Positions 55,831 through 64,000 of a stretch of 64,000 nucleotides of DNA are shown here, one piece after another. The first letter of the stretch is position 1. Each line of letters opens with the position of its first letter. The translations under genes were made by a program, and so were the position numbers. The DNA is from Paraphaeosphaeria minitans. Its lineage: Eukaryota; Ascomycota; Dothideomycetes; Pleosporales; Didymosphaeriaceae. The notes under the pieces are model-generated. The model ran no database searches, had not been told where the DNA came from, and saw only the letters and a program-made list of their open reading frames with translations. Location of the stretch: the NCBI GenBank assembly GCA_015832175.1, contig WJXW01000003.1:4154001-4218000 (forward strand). Direction: 5' to 3'.

Positions 55831-57620
55831 GTATGCGTTTCTAAGCATCTACTTCTATTATTATTCTTAAGTATATAGTTTGTGTAGATTGTCTTCTTCT
55901 TTCTATAAGGATGTTCTGCTGTTTTTCCTCCTGCGGTCTTTACTATTCTTATATACTAGTTAAATTAGTAGTTCTATTATTACTTCTTATATAGGGCAGT
56001 TTGCAAAGCCATCTAAACGTTTAGCTATATAGTAGTATTTATAGTCTTAGTTTAGACACGTATACTAGTATAGTTATATATAGTCTCTGTTAATAAGTAT
56101 ATTATAGTATTTATTACCCTTTAGCGTAAGGTAAGAAAAGTATTTTACTTATTATTTATCCTAGAGGTATTTGTTGTAAGCTGCGATAGGGTAGTCTATC
56201 TATATTTATCTATAGCGCAGTTTCCTTCTAAGTTATTTCTTATTCTCCTCTTTCTCTATCTTGTATTATGCGTATATTAGTTCTTCGTAATGCGTCTATA
56301 TATAAAATTAGTGTATAGGATTTTAGTGGTCTAGGTAGTATTTTAGTACGTAGTCTAATTTCTTATTTTTATAGGGTCGTATCCCTTTTAGTGCCTAGTA
56401 GGGTTCTATATAGTCCTAAATATTTAGTTTATACTTAGGTAACATAGGGTTGTCTTCTTCCCGCCTACTTTGTAAGTAAGGAGTAGGAGATCTTAGTATC
56501 TTTTCTACGTTTTCTATATTATAGTATATATTAGAGTTATCTTCTAGATCTTTGTATAATTATAAGTTAGGTGAATCTAATTACTTACTTTGTTCTAGTA
56601 TAATGTGTTAATAACTAAATAGTGTTATAATAACTTCCTATTCCTTATTAGGTTCTTAGGCCTTAATAGTTAGTATATTTAACTTAGTTTAATAGACTTT
56701 GTTCTTTAATCTATAGTTCCTAGCTATATGGCCTAGTTTGCCACAAATAAAGCATTTATAGGTCTTAGTTATTAGTTATTAACTTCTATTAGAGACGCGT
56801 TTATTAGGCTACTTAGGGCCTATCTTTCCTCTTTTTCCTTTGCCTATATAGTTAAACTAGACATCTTCTATTAGTTCGTATCTCTAGTAGTTCCTTAGCT
56901 ATTGTTTTAGACAATTCTAATAAGGTTCTTATAAACCACTTTTGCTAGTTATCTAAAGCTTATCGCCTTAGAGTTTTAGTAGAGCTCCTGTTGTAATAAA
57001 AACTATTCTCTATTAATCCTAATAGTTTCTTTATATAGTTCTTTAAGGTTAGTAATTCGCGCACTACTACGTAGGAGTTTTTTACATAGTTTCTATTTAA
57101 GTCCTTATTTGTATATATTCTAAAGAGATTTATTATTCTAGTTAAGTTATACAGCGTATCTATAAAACTTAGCTATATACTTAGCTACTAATTATTTCTA
57201 AGTTATAGTCTAAATCTTTGCTTTTATAATAGAGTTCTTATTAGTAATTTTAAAGAGTTGTTTAAGGCATTTCTTAAAGTTATTATAATTCTTAATAATA
57301 TTAACTATATTAGCGTACTTATTTGCGTAATTGTTGTTATTATTATTATAGTCTATTCCTAGGTACTTTTTAAGGTAGGAATAGATCTATAATCCTATAT
57401 CTCCTTACATATATATTACTGCAAAGATAACTTTTTTTTTATTTTTAAGAGGTTTATCTAAGTTAAAGAAGTAAAGGTTTAACTAGAGAATCTAGACATT
57501 AGTTTAAGATTGTTTACTAAAGTAAAGATTAGGTTTATACACTTTACTACTATTCTTTATAAGAGTAATCTTAGCGGCACCTAAAACTATAGAAGAGGTA
57601 GGAGTTTATAAAGTACTTAT
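55780..57620 (-). pseudogene. gag of element B
   Basis: Homologous to element A gag. The zinc knuckle (about 56713-56754) reads CFICGKLGHIARNY, keeping the His but with Tyr in place of the last Cys. The start codon position is ATA at 57618-57620. A 1-bp length difference from element A lies between start and knuckle. Confidence 0.82.
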
Positions 57621-57637
57621 ATTAAGGGTGTTTAAGA

Positions 57638-57810
57638 TGTTAAATCTAAAAGGGTAGCTAGTCCTAAAGGGTTAAAGTTAGTTCTTAGGCAGGAGTACTT
57701 ACAGAAGGTAGAACGTCTTGTTAATATGTTAGTATCTTAATAAAGTGTAATAAGTTAATAATTTAGTCTGCTAGAATCTAAATAATAGATTAATAAAAAG
57801 ATTAAACATA
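57638..57810 (-). repeat. Truncated 5' LTR of element B
   Basis: Only the U5-side 173 bp remain, joined directly to repeat D. Confidence 0.85.
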
Positions 57811-58040
57811 TTGGTTTGGCTTAATCTGTAATTAAGTATTTAAGGGTTAATAGTATACTATTGTGCAAAGGGTAAGAAGTAGGTTTAATTAATTACGTCT
57901 AGTCTATCGTACAAAGGGGCACTAAGGGCTTTATAAAGCCTCTACCTCTTAGCGCTAACCTAAGTAGTGGGTCCTTATGCGGGTCCCTATAGGTAGGTAG
58001 GCCCCCACTTCACCTAGTACTACTTATACAATAAACTATA
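57811..58040. repeat. Repeat D, right copy
   Basis: About 230 bp nearly identical to 41813-42047. Starts TTGGTTTGGCTTAATC. It continues into the Copia-associated sequence, so it may be the outer part of that element's LTR (a TG-to-TA start fits), but no partner LTR is inside the window. Confidence 0.7.
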
Positions 58041-59380
58041 TAGACACTAGCAACTTTTCTTTTGTGTAATAGCCTATATCTATTGTACGCTTCCCTTTCC
58101 TATCCTTCTCTATCTATACAGTTGGCCTTCCCCCATTAGAACAGGTTGTAAGGTAGGTATAGTATTACTATACAGCAGAGGTCCTATTTGCACCTACTCT
58201 TATATAAATAGGCAGTAATAGCTAACCTACTTAGTTTTTACCTTACCCCCTTATATGGTAGCAGAGCCGCATCGCATAATAAGGCTCTTTCTAGATATGT
58301 GCCTTATGCGTAAATAAAAGGTAGGGTATTAAGTAATATAATACTTAGCACTAGGTCTTAGTAAGTAGGTATAAAAGGATATCTCCTAGCTCCCCTAAAC
58401 CCTCTCTCCTTTATCCTACTTTAATGTACGTGTACCTTCCTCCCTTCTTACCCTATTCTTTTAGTGTCCTAGTGTCTAGTGGCTAGTGCTCTATTACTAG
58501 TAAATATATATAGCTTTTTTATACAATGCTAATTTTTAACAAGATATATATATATACACACACACACTTACTATCGTATAATAGCTAATAACACTATTAG
58601 TCTATTAGGCGCTAGTACCCTTACTACTAGTGTCTTTATGCTAGTTATTATAGGCTAGACTAGATCGCGCATCTAGGTTAACCTCCCTACTAGTTCGCCC
58701 AGCATAAGGGCCTTTATATAGAGCCTAGCAGTAGACGTATAACAAATCCTCTAAAGCATCTTTGTTTTTATTATACAATACTAATAGGTGTAGAATAAAG
58801 AGGCTAGAGTAGCCTAAATACCCTCCTAGAACATTGTTGTGCAAATTCTAGTTAGCATAAACCTCTAGTAGTAGGCTACTTATGTTATACAATATAAGGG
58901 ATATTAGTAAGCAGTGCTTATCTAGTTACGCAGCTAAGTTTAAAATAAGCTTTATGCTTATTTATATAGCACTACTAATGCTAGTAATTAGGTGTTCCTA
59001 GATTATTGTGTAATCCTAGGTTATAAGTCTAGATTATACAGCACCTACGTATAGAAGTCGCACAGTGCTCATTATAAGCGTTGTGCATAGGGGGGGGTAA
59101 ATATCTTTATTACACAAAAGGGTAGGTAGGCTTAGTTTTAAGATATCTAAATTATTAATATAGAAAACATATTCTTTAATATCTTTGTATAATCTCCTAT
59201 AATGTGTTCCCTCTCTTATAATAAAACTATAATGTTGAATTAGTAGTAGGGCTTATACAGCCTAAAAATAAATATGTCTGTGCGAAGTTGTAGTAAGTTA
59301 AATAAAAGAAAAAAAAAATTTTCTTTTTTTTCTTTTTATAGTAAGTGAAATAACAAAAGAAATATTATGCAGTAGAGTAG
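58041..59380. other. AT-rich non-coding stretch next to the Copia element
   Basis: No protein motif is visible. It holds a CATATATATATACACACACAC-like microsatellite near 58540-58568 and several TTATACAAT-type motifs. It probably contains the 3' LTR and 3' untranslated region of the Copia element, but boundaries could not be set. Confidence 0.45.
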
Positions 59381-62300
59381 TTACTCTATTGTATAGTCCT
59401 TGTTAATTCTGTCTACTAAAGCCTTAACAGTAATATATAGTTTATTTATTAAGATTAGTGTTTAGAGTGCCTGGTTAGGTGCTTTCTTTATATAAGCATT
59501 AGCAGGATTATCTTTACTATTAATCCACCTAATCTCTATAATTTCCCGTTTTTTGTACAACTCCCTAATTAACATAATATTAATTATAAGGCGTTTTTTA
59601 TTTATAGTGCCTAGTTGTACGAGGCATTTATACAGGGATTTCGAGTTAGTATAAACTATAATAGGAATTAGGGGGATCTAAAGTGTTTATATAATCTATT
59701 AAAGTATTGTACTTAATATAATTACATTATTAAAACTGCCTACTAGACTGTATAATTTGCTTACTAGAATACTTTTAGTTACTCTTTTACACTTTACTAA
59801 GTTCTAGTAGATAATATTACCACAGATTTTAAAGTCCTAAGTTATTATGCAATGTTCCTCTGCTAGTATAATAATAAAGCTAAGCTATAAGCTTAGGTCT
59901 CTATTATTAGCAAAAGAGCCATTTATAAAGATGAACAGCTTCGTGCGACCCAGGTTAAGTAGAATAAATTTTAGTCCTCTTTATACATTCTGAATTTACT
60001 AGTTTAAACGCATGTTTAGTGCCTTAATATCTTCTTCTATTAGTACTGTTATTTACGCGGTAATAGATAGGTTAAATATTGCTTCTAGTTAGTAAACTAA
60101 AGAGATATATACACCTCTTACTTATTATACAATATATTAGTGTGCAGCGTCTTTGTCCTAGGGATTAATTATATAAAGGTTTTTAGCCTGTCCCTTCTAT
60201 TCTAGGGTGACAACACCCTAGATAAGTTGGATTTTACCTCTATTAAACTTAATTACCCTATTTTATATTAAGACACTTTTGTCCTTTATATAAAACTTTA
60301 TAGTATAGAGCTACTCCTTTTCTTATTATATAAAGCTTTCTGTAACTACACTAAGGGTGTTATTAGTCTAGAGTCTAGTAATACTAAACATCTCAGGTCC
60401 CTTATCTGTGATAAGTAGGCATAGGTTATATGTTAACACATATATCCTTAGTTTCTTCTTATAGTAGTTGTAGTATGTCTTAAACTAGTAGAGACCTAAT
60501 TCTGCTGCGCTATATAGAGGTTATACAACTTGCAGAATTGTATTTAGTAGGAAGAAATCGCGCATTTCTACTAGTAGTTAGGCGTACAATATGCGAAGGA
60601 GTTTATTAGTAGACTATATATAGGCCTAAGTAATATCCCTAAGCTTAATGTGCATATTATACAACTAAATTAGTGTTATAGAAAGAGCTAATAGCAATCT
60701 CTAGCTTATACGCTAGATAGTAGGGGATTATATAAAAATCTCCTCTTTTTCTTTATCTAAATAGCTAGTAAAAACAAGTCTTAATTTCTTATATAGTTAG
60801 GTTATCTTGCCTTTAATCTCTTGTATAAAACGCAGGTTAAAGATACAGCTAGGTTATTTATTAGGGTTATATAACAAGATTTTAAAAGTGCTATTAGTAA
60901 TAAGGGCATTTATTTCTACCACATCTAATTCTTTAAAGGGCTAGCTAGGTGTGGTAATAACACCATCTATATAAAGCTTTAGTGTAAGCTTAAAGTTATC
61001 TTTTTCTTTTTAGGTAATAAACTAGGTATTTAGTCTTCCTAATCTTTGTTAAGCTTCACCTAATCATGCGACTATAGTAGTTTAGTCCTTCCTAGGTCTT
61101 TTCCTTGGCCTTAGCTTTGGAGCTTTAATTTGTGCAGCTACAAGAGTATTTATATCCTATAGTTCCTGTGTACTATCTTTAGTTGCGCAATAGTATAGTT
61201 TTACCTATATATAGTGTAGTTTTAGAGGTCTATTTTTAAGCTCTAGGATAATGTCTCTTCCTTTAATACTCTTAATCTTATATAGTCCTTACTATCCCTT
61301 CTTTTCTCTCTAGGCTATAACTTTAGAGTCTAGTAAGAGTGCAAGGGTTTTGTGCGATAATAAGCTATTCCTAGTGTTAATTATATAAGTAACTTTAACT
61401 TTAGCTCTATCCTTCTTAAGCATTTTTATTACTTTCTAAACTATATTAGCTTAGGCGATTAGTTCTAGTAAAGGTAGAGAGTCTTTATTAATCCTTAAGT
61501 AGGCACTAAAGACTAGGAGGGTAGGTACTATACTATTAGGCCTAGCTGTGTTATTTAGTGCCTTTACTGCTATCTATAGCACTATTTTATTATTTATATA
61601 ACTATTAATCTTAGCTCTTAGGATGTTATACGCTTAGTGTAGTAGTGTATATACTCTTTTAATCTTACCTATAGCCTAGTGTGCCTCTACTAGTATTTAC
61701 CTACATTCTGCCCTAACTATCTTCGCATAATTCCAAAACTCGTTAGAAGTAAAGTTAGTTCCTAGGTTATAGATAATATAATCTAGTAGGCCTTAGTATA
61801 TATTAATCTAGCATCTTATTAAGGCATCTTAGGTATTTTGTGTAGTTATTAATCTTAGGAATTGGGCTGCCTAAAAGGATGTGTCTATATTAATAACATG
61901 TAGGACATTCCTTTTACTAATTTATATAATATTAATAATAATTTTATAGTTAAAGTATAAATTATCTTAGATAGAGAACTTAAAGCGTCTTAGCGCTTAG
62001 TTATATAACTAGTAATAGTAATAGAACTTCTTTACTTCTTCTAGTATAGAGCTCTCTACTTTATGCCCTACTTAAGTAAGAAGCTTATATAGTCTTTCTG
62101 TTTAGGGGTGTCTAAAATAGTAGTATAGGCGTTAAAGTTCTGTCTCTATAAAGAAGAGAGCTAATTCCTTATTACTAAGGTTAAAGAAGAGGTAACCCTA
62201 CTTTTATATAACTAGGACTGTTATACTGTCCCTTTGTACAATAATATCTAGGATGTTATTAAAGTATACTCTAAGTCTATTAGTATCTACTAGCAATAGT

Positions 62301-64000
62301 AGGAATAGTGTTAGAGAGTTAAGGATATAGTAGGTTACTATTCCTATAAGATTAGTAATTTATATAGTGCCTAGAGATGTCTAGGAACCCTATCCTCTAA
62401 AGCTAATATTAGTAGATCCTAGTAACTAGTCTACTTTAGTAGTTAGGTTTTTGTATAAGTAGGCAGTAAGCTAGTCCTTTCCTACTATAGACACTTATAC
62501 AGCGCCTATATCCTAGAGTTCTCCTTAGTACTTTATACAATACTAACTAGCTAGAGTAAATAGTTGTGTAGGTTCCTCTATATTCTTATTATCCTTGCTA
62601 TATTAGATGTCTTCGCTAGTTATGCGATAAAAGTAGGCAGTAGAAGTAAGGTATAAGATAGCTTTCTATACTTCTTCTTTATTACTCTATTAGTCTTATT
62701 TATCTTCCTCCTCTTTTATGCGATAGTTTTCTTCCTCTAGCTCTCCTTTAAAGTTAAGGATATATGCTTATACATCTATAGTAAAGGGTTTATATTTATA
62801 GAAGTTAGCGTATAATAATATATATTACCTTCTAGCTTACTAGGTATCCCTTAGTAGATAGTTAGTAGACTAGTATCCTTTTTTATAGTATATAAAGCAT
62901 TTCTACTTTATGCGAGAGCTTAAACTTCTAAAATTACCCCTTCCTTTTAGTCTAAAGGTTAATCTGCCTCTAGAGGGGCTAGATCCTCTTATGCAATTAG
63001 GATTATTATATTATTAATTAGTGTAGTACACCTCTTTACTATCTTAGAAGAACTATAACTTCTTTCTATTTTTAGTAACTTAGAGTAATATATAAAGGTT
63101 ACTAAGTAAGCCTTCTATTATATTTTTAGGGTTAAATATAGCTTATTTAAGGTTAAGATAGCCGCGGCATACTTATATAATAGTAGTATATAGTTATAGT
63201 TTACTACTAAAGCCTTATCTAAGAGCCCTTTAGGCTAAGGTAAGCTTATTAATTATTACTTCTAGGGCCTTATATAATATAGTAGCTAGATTATCCCTTT
63301 TATAGCGTTTAAAGGTAAGAGTAGTCTAGTCTATCTAGTACTAATTGTAATTAACACTAGTGTTAAAGTGCCTATTTAGTCTATTGTATAATTTATCCTA
63401 TAGAAGTTTTAGTCTAATGTTGTGTAGGTAGTAAGTACTTACACGATTAGAAAGGATTCCTAGAAAGATGTTTATATACTAGTTCTATAGTATACCTAGC
63501 CTATAGTATAGTTCTCTAAAGACTTTTACTTTATCTACTAGAATATTATACAGCCTACTAGTATAGTTATTCTCTTTACTCTAAGCCTTCTAAAAGAGAA
63601 TAATCTTATTTAGCTAGATATAAGCATAATCTCCTAGTTATTAAAGAGACTAGAAGTGTCTAGCCTCTTTGTACAATGTAGTTTATTAGGTAAAAGTAGT
63701 CTAGGTTTTAGGCTACTACTACTAGTGTGGCTCTATATATAGTGTCTCTGTCCTCGCACGTATAGGGATAGGCCCTAGCTATACTCTATGTATATATATA
63801 TTACCTACAGATAGTGTAGGTTACATTATTAGAATTATATAAAGCAGTTTAGGTTACAGTTACAGCATTATTATATAAAGGGTCTATAGCTTATAGTTAA
63901 GCTATAATAGTTTAAAGAGTTTCTTTATATAGGTGTCCTTTATTATAGAATTAGTAGTAATAAAGCCTTCCTTTATAAAAAAAGTAATAAGCTCTCTTCT
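59381..64000 (-). mobile_element. Decayed Ty1/Copia retrotransposon, running off the right edge
   Basis: Read on the minus strand from right to left: gag with a zinc-knuckle-like KCFICYKK block near 62900; protease region (about 62440-62520); integrase (about 61580-62300), with FNLSNKELALFF, RNVLHVINIDTSF and YIIYNLGTNF; reverse transcriptase (about 60000-61060), with LRLVFT, QSPTI-type and RDITQAY-type blocks around RIP stops; RNase H (about 59400-59990), with NGSFANN and EIRWINSKDNPAN. The order PR-IN-RT-RNaseH is diagnostic of Copia. It carries many stops but little visible frame disruption. The 5' end lies outside the window. Confidence 0.85.

Larger units (their letters stand above)
51523..57810 (-). 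mobile_element. Gypsy element B, nearly full length, chromodomain class
   Basis: Minus-strand element with a 3' LTR at 51523-51937 (U3 type B), polypyrimidine complement of the polypurine tract at 51938-51955, full gag-pol, and a 5' LTR truncated to about 173 bp (57638-57810) where repeat D begins. RT keeps YIDD (54704-54715). An 87-bp in-frame deletion lies in RT at about 54777. The target site of element A in X is intact here (about 52455). Confidence 0.88.
24491..64000. other. AT-rich, RIP-mutated transposon block (AT-isochore type)
   Basis: From here to the window edge, TAA, TAG, CTA and TTA trinucleotides dominate, and TG and CA pairs are scarce. Open frames above 60 codons almost vanish over nearly 40 kb. 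Aligning repeated copies by eye shows differences that are almost all C/T or G/A, as expected for RIP acting on both strands. Everything identifiable inside is a decayed transposon; I see no host gene or effector-like small secreted protein. Confidence 0.9.

Noticed and set aside
24491..64000. Possibility of small secreted effector genes hidden in the AT-rich block
   Set aside because: No ATG-started frame with a signal peptide and Cys pattern was found; the few open frames over 60 codons belong to reverse transcriptase or its shadow.

Overview
The window is nuclear DNA of a filamentous ascomycete (Pezizomycotina; a dothideomycete would fit). The evidence is short GT-AG introns with CTAAC/CTGAC-type branch sites, fungal gene families, TACCTACC-type simple repeats, and repeat DNA carrying the C-to-T / G-to-A scars of repeat-induced point mutation (RIP). 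Species cannot be named from sequence alone.

Bases 1 to about 24,490 form a GC-equilibrated, gene-bearing block. It holds five convincing genes, all on the + strand: an MFS monocarboxylate-type transporter (1182-2494), an intronless WD40 scaffold resembling MABP1/WDR62 (3659-6871), acetyl-CoA synthetase with six exons (8298-11040), a membrane-anchored ADAM-type zinc metalloprotease (11930-14477) and a mitochondrial AAA+ ATPase (19343-22942). They look like unrelated housekeeping or core genes rather than a pathway cluster. Intergenic DNA is rich in micro- and minisatellites. A 3-kb stretch (16.4-19.3 kb) has no recognisable gene.

From about 24,490 to the end the sequence becomes an AT-rich block saturated with TAA/TAG, with almost no open frames. 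It is a pile of RIP-decayed transposons: a pogo-like DNA transposon; a Gypsy gag relic; five copies or fragments of one chromodomain Gypsy family (called here A, X, C1, C2 and B); a 5.3-kb LTR element with gag/protease-like relics but no recognisable reverse transcriptase; and a Copia element running off the right edge. Insertions are nested. Element A (29080-35796) has paired 456-bp LTRs and a GTTAC target duplication inside element X, and the unoccupied site is preserved in element B near 52,450.

The most interesting signal is in the chromodomain Gypsy family. Every copy examined carries, between the end of pol and the 3' LTR, a decayed reading frame on the strand opposite to gag-pol. It encodes a Cys-rich segment followed by a charged, helix-prone segment. 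Three sequence versions of this frame travel with three versions of the LTR U3 region, while gag-pol and R-U5 stay shared, so the 3' end behaves like an exchangeable cassette.
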